From positions 5,360,001 to 5,424,000 of the forward strand of contig JADLSH010000395.1 in the NCBI GenBank assembly GCA_016169945.1: a stretch of DNA of 64,000 bases, given 5' to 3'. This document shows positions 44,874-56,224 of this stretch, piece by piece; positions within the stretch are counted from its first letter, which is position 1; every line of letters starts with the position of its first letter. The notes beneath the pieces were generated by a model. It was not told the origin of the DNA and ran no database searches. It worked only from the letters and a program-made list of their open reading frames with translations. The translations under genes were made by a program, and so were the position numbers. The stretch comes from Trachythela sp. YZ-2020. Its lineage: Eukaryota > Cnidaria > Anthozoa > Malacalcyonacea > Clavulariidae.

Positions 44874-46644
44874 TTTTTTTGCATCAAGAAATCCACTTTT
44901 TTGAACAATGGATTTGTCACTGATTGACCCACTATACAATTGGGAAACAAAATTAAAATGACAAATAGGAGAAAGGGAAACCAACAACTTGAATGTATTT
45001 CCTGATTTGTATCCACTATATGTTTGACGTTGGCTGGATAATCTGGAAGGTTTTTCAATGTAGAATTCTGCACAATCAATTATGGCCCTGAGATTTGGAT
45101 AATGCCTGAAAATCTTTGGTCTTCGCAAACCCTCCATGTCAGAAAGTGTAGAAAAAGGTAACAGGAATTGTAACTCCTTTTCTAAAACCAACACCCAGGT
45201 GGTAACTAGTCTGCTACAGGTGGATTCAGAGATTCCAAAGTTTGTGAGAATAAGTATTGTTGGGCTACGTTTCAGTCTCACCAATGTCATTACAAACTGT
45301 TCTTTAATGGTGAGGGTTGTTAGTTCAACTTTTTGCTACATAAACAAAATAGAGAACCAATTACGCTTTGTGATTCAATGACCATTCACGTACCAGTCTA
45401 CTCGAATCTATATAGTGATCACCATAGTCTATCTGACATATACAAGTATCCATCTTGGATTTTTTTCGACCGACAGTAATTTTCCCTTTCCACAACTTTA
45501 ACTTCTTTGCCTTTGGCTTCAAGTGGCCGTACAGCAATTGTATTGCATTTTTCGTTAAACCTTAAATAAAATAGTCTTTAAAATAGTCTTGTGGAAAAGC
45601 TATCTATACACTATTAGTACATGATATATATTATATATGTTGACGGCTATAGCAAAATGGTACATACCTGTGTAGTGGAAGGTATTTTTTGGGTCATCTA
45701 CTAAAGCCATGAACAACTGTCTTCGTAACCGCTTCATATTTTTCAATTCGGAGTCCTTATACAGCGAAATGTCTGCCAATTCAAGATCAGTCTACAAAAA
45801 TATGTGCGAGAATGTAATCATGTAAATCAAAACCCTGCTGAGATCAGAAGATGCGGTTTCCTCACGACAACACGAAACCGTAGTACAACATATTGTACTT
45901 TATTACACACCAACCTCCTGTATACTGTGATGTTTCTCTGTAGTGATCGGCGAAGAACATCCAACTGGAGAAGCGAGTGGAGAAGGGTCTATATTCAGTT
46001 CATTGATGTTCGAATCGTCACCAGTATAGCAATCAATATTACCGATAGCAGTGCTTTCATTTACATCAATCGCGTCAATTTTTTCCTCGCCCAAACTTAG
46101 CAAACTCTCGGCCAGAGATAATTCTTCCAATGACCGTGCTGTGTTTGACGACAAATCAAGAAGGGCCTCAGCAACTTCCTTCTCAAAAGCACGTTGTTTT
46201 CTTTTGGTAGGGTTACGCCGCTTCCTTTCAAATCGTTTAGCCTCAAAACAAAAGTACAAAACACAAACTGTTTTAAATATAAAGTTTGAACACGCGTGCG
46301 GTCGACGTTGAAGTTTTATATTCGCTTTTAAATTACAACAAAATATTTCATTCATATTACCTTTTCATTGCTCGTGACGGCGGACACTGTATCTGGGTTT
46401 TCCTTCGTTGGTCCATTGCTACCAATAAAATGTAAACTACAAACATATAGCTGTCTCTCGAACAAACGAATTCGTCACCTCGATGGCACGCTATTATCCA
46501 TTTGTTTCTCCTTTCTCTCGATCGTTTTGGACCAGGAAAATGATGAAATTTGACTGGATCATTATTTGTATTTCTCTTATAAAGATGCGGATATCTTGTA
46601 TCATTTTTACAAGTTCCCCAAGCACATCTTTTAGTCGCGACCAT
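44874..46644 (-). pseudogene. THAP-domain / DDE superfamily transposase, 3'-truncated
   Basis: Five minus-strand exons are proposed: 46361-46644, 45915-46241, 45668-45791, 45394-45560 and 44874-45335. The first encodes a THAP zinc finger (CAWGTCKND, FHHFPGPKR, KWIIACHR); the final C-x2-H (CSLHF) lies in another frame, so a small frame shift is present. The second is acidic, with a basic start (KRFERKRRNPTKRKQR). The third has MKRLRRQLFMALVDDPKN. The last carries the nuclease: AIIDCAEFYIEKP (first Asp), YSGYKSGNTFKLLV and GSISDKSIVQKSGFLD (second Asp). The third acidic residue and the rest are lost to the nested element. THAP plus HARBI1-like DDE nucleases are known in ISL2EU-like transposons. 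Confidence 0.8.
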
Positions 46645-47399
46645 ATTGCTTTACTATATAATACTATATTGCGTGCTTGACCCATAGTCCGAACTTTTCC
46701 GTTTGTTTACATTTTTGACCACGTGCCAAGTACACGTGGCGACCACCGTATATAAAAACGACAACAAAGTATGCAAATTGCGTAAAGAAAATAGCCAAAT
46801 AGCCCGAATGAAAAACAGCAATCTCGCAAGGATATAGCATATCAAAGGTCCAATTAGTTTTGTGACCACAAATAAGAAAAATCGTCAATTCTGTGCAACC
46901 ATTTCATATATTTACACAATTTTAACCACTAGAGGCTTTGCAAAAATATTAAATATATTATATATACATAAAAATACCTGTAGTTAGAGCTTCTGGAAAA
47001 GAATGGTCTGTTTCATCCATACAGATATCAATGATAACACACCGGGGAGAAAAACTGACGAAAAGGCACCTCAAATCAAGCGATGGAAAGGATTCTTCAC
47101 ATTTCGGTCAAAAACTCAAAATTCTTCACTTATCTGCATTTTCTGCCAGGCGCTTCCCCCTCTCGTCGCGTCCTCCCCAAGCACCCCTGCGCGCTCGCTA
47201 AAAGCGCCTGGGTACGAGGCTGAGCCAAAACCAGACCTTTGAATTCCGCTCTATTTGTTGGCTTAAACACCCCAGAGAACCGTATTTATTTTTGAGAGAG
47301 CACTTACACGCTCTGCAATAGTCGTCAACAGTTGCTGCTTCCTTTTCGCGAATAAATATTCGTAGGAGCTGTTGAGGCGTCCTCAACACTAAGTGTTAA

Positions 47400-48573
47400 G
47401 TCTAAGCCGGTGAAGGTAAATATGGAGTGAGCCTTGCACCAGGAAGATCACCCATCATCTGTGACATTGGCGTTTCATTTTGTCGACGACATGTGATACA
47501 CCTGCGAAGAATCTGACGAGTTAATGATCTTGCGTTGAGTATCCAGTAAGTCTGTCGGACGATCGATAGTACCGGTGTTCGCGACCAGCATGTCCCAAGA
47601 TGTGATGGTAATAAGAGATGATTAACACGGCAATGTGATGTTCGTTAGGAACGATCATCGGATTGATAGCTTTAGTTGTTAATGGGGCGTGTTTCAGACG
47701 ACCACCAACACACAAAACGCCGTTTTTCATCACGGGGCAAAGGCTGACTAATCTGCTGTTGGACTTAATCTTCTTCTCTGACTTCAAGGCCACGAACTCG
47801 TTATGGAAATATTCAAGCTGGACTAGCTTAACGATAACACGTGATGCAACTTTCATCTTCACCAAGCTGATTTGGTGGGTACACGAAGGTGGGGTTGACT
47901 TGTGTTGGAGAAACTTCACGAATCGAATCAACCAAGAAACACATTTTTGTAGTTTTGACCATGACGACAGATATTTAAGCAACTGCGATAGTCTTTGATC
48001 GGTGGTTATCACAGTTTGACAAGATTGTTTCTTTATAACTTCCCCGTCGTTTTCTGGTATTCCGGCGATCTTTGCACTTGGCCACTGATCCATGGTTTGG
48101 TGTAGGAAATCCGGGCCAGACCACCAACGGCACTTTGGTTTGATCGCTTCAATTGATAAGCCTCTTGATCCGTCGTCAGCTGGGTTAAGCTTTCCAGGAA
48201 CATAACGCCACTGGTCAGGTTTGGTGTTCTCGTGGATCTCTTCAAGGCGTGTTGCTACGAAACGATGAAATCTTCTGCTTTCGTTATTGATATACTGCAA
48301 CACTGTGGTGGAATCTGTCCAAAAAATAATGTTGTCAATTTCCCAGTCAAATTCAGACCGAATGAGGTTGCTTAACCGCACTGCCATAACACTCGCCAAA
48401 AGTTCCAATCTAGGGATAGTTGGCCGTTTAATCGGAGAATTTCGACATTTTCCCATCACGAAATTGCAGTGGATTCTACCTTGATCATCAGTGATCCTCA
48501 CGTAGGCTGAAGCAGAATAGGCCACCTCACTGGCATCACCGCTTTTTGCAGAAGTAGTTGGTATCCTTAACAC
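47400..48573 (-). pseudogene. BEL/Pao RNase H and integrase zinc region
   Basis: A 350-codon open frame with [31 protein letters not shown] and FWTDSTTVLQYI (RNase H), WRYVPGKLNPADDGSRG, CVGGRLKHAPL and HHILGHAGREH (integrase zinc-binding region). The frame then shifts; RCITCRRQNE and QMMGDLPGARL are still readable to 47400, where an LTR-type sequence follows. No catalytic integrase core remains. Confidence 0.9.
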
Positions 48574-48580
48574 ACGTCCG

Positions 48581-49054
48581 TTGTGTCCAAGCAGTGATGA
48601 TCCGAAAGATTTCGAGGCAATAACGCCAAGTCATTTCCTCCAGCAACGCCAAGGATTGGCAATTCCCCCTGGAATATTCGACGATGCGGATATGTTCTCC
48701 AGAAATAAATGGAAAAGAGCACAGGTACTAGCGAATCATTTTTGGGCTCGCTGGATACGTGAGTATCTTCCCTCGCTTCAAGAAAGAAAGAAATGGCTCC
48801 TACCGAAAAGAAATCTCCAAGTGAATGATCTCGTGCTAGTTGTTGATTCAAACCAACCAAGAAGTCATTGGAGTCTTGGACGTGTGACAAAGGTCTTCCC
48901 TGGCCCGGACGGCTTAGTACGCACAGTAGAAGTGAAAACCAAATCATCAAGTTTAGTAAGACCAATAACAAAGCTTTGTCTATTGGAAGAGACTAAATAC
49001 TTAGTTTATATATTGAACGATTGGGCTAACCGTTCAACGGGGGAACTATGTTGA
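48581..49054 (+). pseudogene. BEL/Pao C-terminal integrase-associated domain (DUF5641 type)
   Basis: Plus frame with [50 protein letters not shown] and [19 protein letters not shown], ending just before the LTR. Its orientation is opposite to the RNase H part only about 10 bp away. Confidence 0.88.
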
Positions 49055-49392
49055 GGCGTCCTCAACACTAAGTGTTCAGTTGATGCATATTAATTTATCC
49101 ATATCTTTTATTCATGCTCTGACGTAAATTGTTTTTCAACAAGAAGCGGTGAACTTTGTCCCCTCGAACGATAGTTAAAAGTACACTGAAGGGTGCGGCA
49201 AAGGATATCAATTTGTAGTTCATCATATCGTATATCATCTATATATCATATCTTTATATCTATGCACTTCGACATTTGGTGAGTTGACATTTCCTTTTAA
49301 TTTGTTTGTATTTATCTTAATTTAACGCTCATACACCTTTTGTATATATATTAATTGGTATTTATTTGCTAGAATTAAACTTTATTGGCTAC
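49053..49392 (+). repeat. BEL/Pao 3' LTR, approximate
   Basis: Begins tgttgaggcgtcctcaacac at the stop of the C-terminal domain. The right border is set provisionally at ttggctaca (49392), because LTRs of this class end in ACA. Confidence 0.45.
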
Positions 49393-49571
49393 AGTAAAGT
49401 AACGTTTTGGTCGAGGCTTTGTCGTTTTGAAAAGTATAGGCCGTGCCTGTACAGGAGTTGTACACTTGCGCACGTGTGCGCAAATTTGGTTTGTTTTCAT
49501 TACGTCGCCACTTCATGGTGATACTTCCGGCTCGTGTCTGATTATTTTCGCCGTGGAATGTGGGCGGAATT

Positions 49572-49722
49572 CATTTTTATTAAGGATGATTGCAGGCGCT
49601 TTATTTTTCGCCGCGCTCCGCCCGCTTATTTTTCCGCCGCTAATTTTTCCGCCCGATTATTTTATCGCCCATTTATATAATAACCACTCAAAAATAAAGC
49701 GACTGCTTCGCAGGCCAGGGTT
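49572..49722 (-). mobile_element. Small MITE-like repeat, copy 2 (inverted)
   Basis: Inverted copy of 43535-43685, here running ggatgattgcaggcgcttta ... gactgcttcgcaggcc. Further repeat sequence with agaattctag-like motifs follows to about 49870. Confidence 0.75.
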
Positions 49723-49869
49723 TTGACTTTGGACGGGAAAAACAAACATAGATTCGGAATCGGAATACGACCGCCAATGGTGCGAGAATGCTAGGGGGGT
49801 TCGGGGGCATGCTCCCCTGGAGAAATTTTGAATTTCTAGGGTCTCTAGAACAGCATTCTGAGACGAGTT

Positions 49870-50336
49870 CTGAAGAAAAATCATAACCACGAAAAAAGCC
49901 ATTTTATTGTTACTCCAGACAATGCACTTTCTCCACTTTCTGCCCAGATTTCAACTTTTCACAAAGTTGGTGTTTGGCTGACATGCAGTTATGGTTCTAT
50001 TATGCCATTTATTTCAGAAATGTATAATCCCCGAGCCAACGGCGCGAAGCGCCGTTCCGAGCGATAGCCCGGGGGGAGGGTACTAATTCCGCTCGGCTAT
50101 TTATTACACCCGGGCAAAAAGGAAAGCTGTGGGAAATCTAAAGTTCATCAAGTTTTGCGGGCGCATGGCTATGTTTCATGGGTGTGATGGGTGGTCATCT
50201 CACTATAAATCTTTGTTGGGATCGGAGTGGAATGAGCGAATTATAAAAAAACATGAGTAAGTCATATCAGTAAGTCTGAATTATAACTTATAAATCGCTT
50301 TTTGGGACTTCAGGAAAAGCGGCGGAACAAATTTAT
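49870..50336. other. Unassigned sequence with GC-rich hairpin motif
   Basis: ccaacggcgcgaagcgccgtt near 50038 can form a hairpin. No gene or known element was recognised. Confidence 0.35.
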
Positions 50337-50790
50337 CGTTTATACTTTATAAAAAAGGATAAATAGAGATAGATGGTATCTCTAACAAGTATAGGTTCGT
50401 CCAACCAACACCAAAGGGACCAGACCAAGTGTAATCCTAACATCGTAGTGACTACACCTGAACTCCGAACTTATATAGTTTTATGCCCCCAGTCTTTATC
50501 CAATCATGATATGGGGTCATATATTTTGACAGTGAACAATTAATACTTGCCACTTGGTTTTTCTTGCGCATCTATATACAACATTTTCAATGAAACTTAA
50601 TCAAGCCGAGTAATATATTCCCCGAAATGAACAGAATGGATGAATCTCAGTCCTGGAAGAACTGAAATTAGTTAAGATCTAGAAAAAGCATTTTCGTTTC
50701 CAAGCGTTCCAAAGTATTTTGAACTATTCCAAACGTTTATACTTTATAAAAAAGGATAAATAGAGATAGATGGTATCTCTAACAAGTATA
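50337..50790. repeat. Mosaic insertion flanked by 57-bp direct repeats
   Basis: cgtttatactttataaaaaa through ctaacaagtatag occurs at 50337-50393 and 50734-50790. Between them lie a copy of 39957-40084 in direct orientation (to about 50505) and a copy of 40832-41054 in inverted orientation (50518-50735). Confidence 0.85.
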
Positions 50791-51117
50791 GATGATAGAT
50801 GGTATCTCTAACGGGTCATTCAAATGGTTATTGAAACCGGCGAAATAGAAATAGAGCATTAACATAAACTGTTTATTAATTTTGACTCTTAGTTTTGTGG
50901 GCTTAAGTAATAAAAAAGAAAAGATGTACTTTTAATTTCCCTTTCGCAGTTCTTATGGAAAACTATCGCTTGTATTTTCATTGTGGGTTCCCATGCATTC
51001 GTTCTATCAACTTGCACAACTGTCAAAGTTTAAGATAAATCTCCCTCCCACTGTTTTCTACAATGACCTGAAAGGAAGACATTTGTTAAACTGAAATGGA
51101 CAAACAATTTTTCGCTT

Positions 51118-51174
<57 letters not shown>

Positions 51175-51703
51175 GTATATCTTCTTCCACTGAAGTATAT
51201 CTTCTTCCAAAATGAATACGTAAATTGTCCGTTTATAACTTGCTGTATATAAATAGCTCCCTTTTTTTACTTTCATGAACTTTAATGCCTATAATACCTC
51301 TGCAATCACTAACTATACTGATTTGTATAATATAGAGCTAGAAAATCGCGAAATTAAAGTCGCGCGAAATTAAGTACAAATAAGGTAAATGCAGAGATGA
51401 CTTGTTCACGAGAGTTATTATTGGACCAAATGGAAACCTTGCTTAATCTGATAGGTTTCTTGTGTTGGTTCTTACCCACCCCGTTCCGTATGGGTGCCTT
51501 CGGATCGAGTTCCCTTGCGCACTTCAAAGTTCTGAACTTGCCCTTTCGTGATCTACTGCATGAGTATTGAACTATATACTGTACTAACTAGCTGGACTTC
51601 TACAATTAAATTTTGACAGTCTTGTCACACGTGCGTGTTTTTTTTATATTGCACTCTAAATCATACTATTACTTATATATTGAACTATTGTGTATATTTT
51701 CAG
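50791..51703. other. Upstream of PLAT exon; (AATC)n tract at 51119-51173
   Basis: The sequence is AT-rich, with a tetranucleotide repeat of about 13 copies and a short tandem agtatatcttcttcca pair just after it. An earlier exon of the PLAT gene was sought and not found. Confidence 0.5.
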
Positions 51704-52350
51704 ACGAAATCATGAGCGAGGTTCCTCACAATCGTTTGTTGTACTTACTGAAAGCAACCTTGGTGGTTTGCAAAAAATCAAGATTGGATACAACAAGTTT
51801 TATGCTGTATGGCATTTGAATCATGTTGTTGTCAAACCAAGCTGGGCGGTGATAGAGTATGTATATATTGACCTATAGTTTACTGACCGAGTGCCTAGGC
51901 TAGGCTTCCAACCATCGCTGGGAACCATACGAATATTAATGATTTCTGATTAATTGGCGATCAGCCATTTATATAGTAAAATCGTCATATTAACCCAATG
52001 GTTTGACAACAAACGTGTGATATGGAAAGATAATTGACGTCATCATAAACACGAACAAAAACAATATGGCGTCGTCTTCGGCCGTTCGCGAACTTAGCTT
52101 TCAGCTTCGGCAGATAACACAAACTCCGGCCTTGATATTTCTTCATATCATGCAACCTCATTCAATAATTTTTCATTTATGAGTGCTTGAAGTAATTAGA
52201 GAGATATTTTAACGGGTTAAACTTAGACAAGAATGTTTTATTTCAATCTTTATCGTTTTTAGGTACACAGCTTGTTTCAATAGTTGGTTGATAGTTAACA
52301 TGGATAAAGAGGCAGATCTTAATCAAGGAACTGTTTATTGTTCGAGTTGA
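51704..52350 (+). CDS. PLAT-domain protein, last two exons
   Basis: Exon 51704-51856 follows acceptor tattttcag and ends at donor GA|GTATGT. Exon 52263-52350 follows acceptor gtttttag and ends in TGA; the phases match. Readable motifs are NHERGSSQSFVVLTESNLGG, LQKIKIGYNKF, WHLNHVVV and then YTACFNSWLIV. This is the second half of a PLAT/LH2 beta-barrel: the conserved 'LG.L.KI.IG', a Trp before the V-V-V strand, and the 'C..WL' close. PLAT domains bind lipid or protein partners at membranes in lipoxygenases, polycystins and LOXHD1-like proteins. Upstream exons are not visible, so the full architecture is unknown. The usual acidic loop between the two strand motifs is short here. Confidence 0.7.
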
Positions 52351-52608
52351 TATCTTAAGACTGACTAATCTGAAATAATACGCAGACTTGTAATAAATTT
52401 GAAGAATTAAAAGAAACTAGTGATCCAAGGATAGTGCAAAGTTTTAAAAGACAAATGCTATGTTACATGGTTTATAGTGCGTACGTAATTGTTGTGCATC
52501 CATGTTGTGTTGTGTTGATATTTGTATATTACGTATTTACACGAGCAATTTTTATTTGGCAATTATTTTTACCTTTACTATTTTTATTTGCCCTTGAAAA
52601 TCATATGA

Positions 52609-52741
52609 GTCACGATTTAGGAACAGTTACTATTTTTAGACTTTTAGGGTTAGGATTAAGATTAGGGTTGGGATTAGGGTTAAAATACAAGAATACAAAA
52701 TTACAAAAGTCTAAAAATAGTAACTCTTCCTAAAACGTGAC
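52609..52741. mobile_element. Fold-back element with telomere-like core
   Basis: Imperfect inverted arms of about 37 bp (gtcacgatttaggaacagtt and its complement ending at 52741) enclose degenerate TTAGGG units (gggttaggattaagattagg, 52641-52680). Confidence 0.8.
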
Positions 52742-55552
52742 AGGTATATTGAAAATTGATGAATGTAGCTAACAAGCTTTTGAAAAGCTAGCATGCCAGT
52801 TTTTCAACAAGTACACTTGTCAATGAAAAGCTTGTAATATTTCATCATTCGTAATTCTAAATTCGCGATGAGTGATTTATGTTTTTGCCAATATATTATA
52901 GTAAGCAGATAAAATTGCCTTTTGTTTACGGTTGCAATATTTGATTAGTTTTATTCAACTAATTACAAATATGTCAACTCAACTTCGATTTATTATTTCA
53001 TCGTGTATATAAAATTTCGAGAGTACGGTTGTACACAGACTACTAAAATAAAGGCTAAGCAAAACTAGAAAGTATATAGAATGCATCATACATCAATCAT
53101 AGTTATATATACAGACGCATCCTCGCCAAAATGCCATTCGCATTTGTAAACAACTGCCCCGTCAACAGAGATGTGTTCTATTAATATTACATAACAAATG
53201 TCAAATTTCAAAATCATGCAGTTCATACTACACTCTACCATCATTAATCTGTGACTCTACTACTCTAGTGACTCTACAAATTACACTCTACGAGTCTACG
53301 GACAGAGTATAGCAACTTCTACTATCTATAAAATTCGCCAGAAACAATATAGTAGCCGTATTAATGTGTATAAATTGTACGCAAGTCGACTTACCTTAGA
53401 TCGCTGGTAAAATCCAATGCTGTATACTATAACTAACATATTCGATATTTACGGTAAGGCCAAAGGGACCTAATCGGGTCTTGAATCTTGTATTTGAATT
53501 TTTTTATATATAACCAGCACCAACTACCAAGTCCAAAATATGTGACACGTTGGAGGCGAAACTTACGCTTCGGAATTTATAAAAATATTGCCATAATGAA
53601 TATTCGACCCATTCAGTATTGTCTATTGAATATATAAATGACAAAACGCACTATACTAATCCAAAAGGCCAAAATGAAAACGTTTATTTATAAATTTGAT
53701 CGTATTTCCATCACATTCCCACTCCCAGCTGCCACCATTGTGCGGTAAATATTTCGAAATTTCGTATTTTCGGTCCGTGATATTATTAGATCAGTGGACT
53801 TGAACGCACGTGTTCATAGCTACCGGGGGAGTTAGCACCCAATATTATATATAAACGATTGTTATGAAGTAGACGTTTAATACCACAACCCAAATGTTGT
53901 TCGTAAATCTAATTAAACACTGCATGAATACAACCGAATTTAGTTATAAGATAACTTGAAAGTGCTTTAAAAAAGTTTCAACCCCAAAGTTTAACAGATA
54001 CGGTATTAATAGAGAATCTTCGCGAACACCCCCCGGAAAGTTTACACTATGATGTATGTATCTATGATAGCTCGTGTGAATTTTCGCCCCTCATCACAAT
54101 ACTGCAAAGTTCAAAACTTTGCACTAAAAATGACGTTCTTGGTGCAATATACTTGTAAAGTATTGTAAGTAGCCTGCTCGTAGCTTGAATTTATCGAGAT
54201 TTCGGGCTAAAAGCAGGCTAATTGTAAGACGTGATTATTGTTTTTCTGTTACGTCGTGTGTTGCAAGTCATATGTACTCTTTAGTTTTTCCTTGAATACT
54301 TTATGAATCATGCTATTGCTATGTGCCACTGGGCTTATTCGGGGTAATCGAGTACCGGCATTTGCTATGTGCCACTGGGCTTCTTCGGGGTAATCGAGTA
54401 CCGGCATTTTTAACATACATAATTTATGTATACTTTAAATAACTCTGCAATAAAGACTCAATTTCTTAATCGTAACTACATTCGGGAGACGTTACTTTTG
54501 AGGGCGGGTTACTTTCTGAAGTTTACGGTGGAGGATATTGCCCACACCACACAAGTTCATTTTTCAGGACTGTTTGATGTAATCTCCGACTCATGGGCAA
54601 CCTCGTACCCAGGGCCCGCCCGATTTTTTTGAGTCTGGCCGAGGTTGACTCATGGGTTACTCTCAATTAAATTTTTAATGATTAGAGATTATTATTACAA
54701 ATGAACATACACTTTTATATAAGATGTTTATTTAGCTCATTTAGTTTGCTATTTAGCTCATTTAATTTGCAAAAATGCAAATTTTCCTTGGTACGATATC
54801 GAGCCACCTTAACTCTCGATGCTTTAATACGTCATCTACCGTATACTGCATCGCATCCGTCAGAATGAGAAATATCGCTACTGAAAATTAAGCCATGAGT
54901 GAAATTTAAGCATAAAAGCTAAGTATTTCTTACTAAAATTTTACATATTATTGCACATATGAAATGTGTGGAATTGGAACATTTTCACATATGAAATGCT
55001 TATATAATATTACTTAATATTAATTACTTAATATTACTTAATATACTTACACCGCACAAATTATTTTGGGTGGTAAAATCCAGTTGCCTTTGAAATAGCT
55101 ACAACATTGAGCCACCTTAACTAAGTTCATACGTCATTCACCGTACTCTATCGCATACGTCAGAATAGGAAAAATAGCTGCTGAAAACGCCATAAGTGTA
55201 AACGAGGTGTAAGAACTCAGTATATGAACGTTTGAAATACTTTCAAAATACCCATGAGGAGGAGGAGTTTTTATAAAGTTTTTCATGCAGTAACATATTG
55301 CATGATCATGAATGTAGTGAGGAATATTATGATGAGCGTCTTTAAACACTTTGCATGAAATAACTGCAGCTGTCGTATAGTTAAACACCCACCTGCTCCG
55401 GACACACTCATAATAAACGAAATTGAAATTATATACATTTATTTAGCCTTAACATATTGCTATCTTCATTGCGTCTAAACGCTGAACATTTGAGAACCAC
55501 GAAGAAAAACAGCATTTGACGACGCTATAACTGAATATTTTCAAATCTTAAC
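52742..55552. other. Intergenic sequence with small duplications
   Basis: No gene is supported. Features seen are actctac repeats (53225-53300), a tandem 46-bp duplication at 54317-54408, a possible transposon end (acctcgtacccagggc, about 54600) and a diverged direct duplication at 54780-54900 and 55085-55210 (gagccaccttaact, atacgtcat, cgtcagaat). Confidence 0.5.
54317..54408. repeat. 46-bp tandem duplication
   Basis: tgctatgtgccactgggctt ... gtaatcgagtaccggcatt occurs twice in a row, with one difference. Confidence 0.95.
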
Positions 55553-56224
55553 ATGTATAGCAATCACAACTCTCAACGTTCTCAACGAAATTCAGCAAAA
55601 CCCGGTCTGATCGGCATGATTCGTGCTCGGAAGTTAGCAATAAAGATCAAAAGACGTGCTCAGTTTCTAGTGGCGGATAAACGTCGGCGTGAGGACAGCG
55701 GTAAAGCAATCTTGATTCATCACGATATACCTCATCAAAGTTCTAACAAGTTTCTTAGTTTAAACGATGAGAGATTTCTAACATCAAGCGATGGCAGACA
55801 GTTACTCAGCTCAAGGCAGTATCTAACACACTCCGGCCGTGATATTGAAAACAAAAAGCGTCCAGTTCGGGAGTACAAAACAACACCAGATCATATTTTC
55901 CCAGTGTTGGCTATTGAATCCAAGATCAGTGAGATACTTGAATCTCGATTGAAAGGAATAAAGTATAGTCCAGTAAATGGCAAAGAGATCAGTAAAAGTG
56001 TGGCTGAAGAGATTAAAAATGAAGTACAGAGAAGTTATGAACTGAAAAGATATAAGTTGATTTGTGTTGTAAATGTAGGCGAGATGAAACCTTCGTTTCT
56101 AGGCAGTGCTCGCTTTGGAAGTCGTTGTCTATGGAATACAATGTTTGATAACTTTGCATCTTCATTCTATCAAAACAGTCAAGTGTTTGCTGTGGCGACT
56201 TTATATGCTGTTTATTATGACTGA
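55553..56224 (+). CDS. Tctex1-type dynein light chain family protein, intronless
   Basis: A complete 223-codon frame. The first 110 residues or so are basic and Ser-rich without a known domain (RARKLAIKIKRRAQFLV). The C-terminal 90 residues are a Tctex1 domain: KEISKSVAEEIKNEV, RYKLICVVNVGE, GSARFGSRCLWNTMFDNFAS, then FAVATLYAVYYD. The RYK, GSRCLW and final VA.VYA strands are the family hallmarks. The long N-terminus is typical of DYNLT5/TCTEX1D-like members rather than the 110-residue core light chain. Such proteins act in dynein and ciliary or axonemal complexes. The start is the first ATG after in-frame stops. The lack of introns may mean a single-exon gene or an old retrocopy; no poly-A remnant is seen. 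It is intact, with no frame break. Confidence 0.88.
   Translation: MYSNHNSQRSQRNSAKPGLIGMIRARKLAIKIKRRAQFLVADKRRREDSGKAILIHHDIPHQSSNKFLSLNDERFLTSSDGRQLLSSRQYLTHSGRDIENKKRPVREYKTTPDHIFPVLAIESKISEILESRLKGIKYSPVNGKEISKSVAEEIKNEVQRSYELKRYKLICVVNVGEMKPSFLGSARFGSRCLWNTMFDNFASSFYQNSQVFAVATLYAVYYD

Larger units (their letters stand above)
43777..47222 (-). mobile_element. THAP + DDE DNA transposon with 9-bp flanking duplication
   Basis: The ends cagcctcgtacccaggcgct and its complement gcgcctgggtacgaggctg are inverted. Similarity continues through agcgagcgcgc, gtgcttggggagg and gaagcgcctggcagaaaat, about 140 bp. The element is flanked by AGCCAAAAC on both sides (43768-43776 and 47223-47231). It encodes a THAP domain and a DDE nuclease on the minus strand. 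The 3' part of the transposase gene is replaced by a second inverted-repeat element (43927-44873). Confidence 0.8.
47363..49392. mobile_element. Rearranged BEL/Pao element (second copy)
   Basis: The RNase H/integrase part lies on the minus strand (47400-48573) and the C-terminal domain on the plus strand (48581-49054), head to head. An LTR-start sequence, tgttgaggcgtcctcaacac, occurs in the same orientation at 47363 and 49053. This fits an internal inversion within one element. The element is dead. Confidence 0.75.

Noticed and set aside
43535..49722. Inverted pair 43535-43685 / 49572-49722 as ends of one 6-kb transposon
   Set aside because: Each copy is a small MITE with its own inverted ends. 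The 80 bp between the left copy and the THAP element, and the BEL remnant on the right, do not fit a single unit.
51704..52350. PLAT exons as the missing N-terminus of the lipoxygenase gene
   Set aside because: Opposite strand, 44 kb away and ending in a stop; it must be another gene.
52434..52733. 99-codon hydrophobic plus frame
   Set aside because: Its end is made by the fold-back and telomere-like repeat, and the rest is AT-rich, hydrophobic by composition, without motifs.
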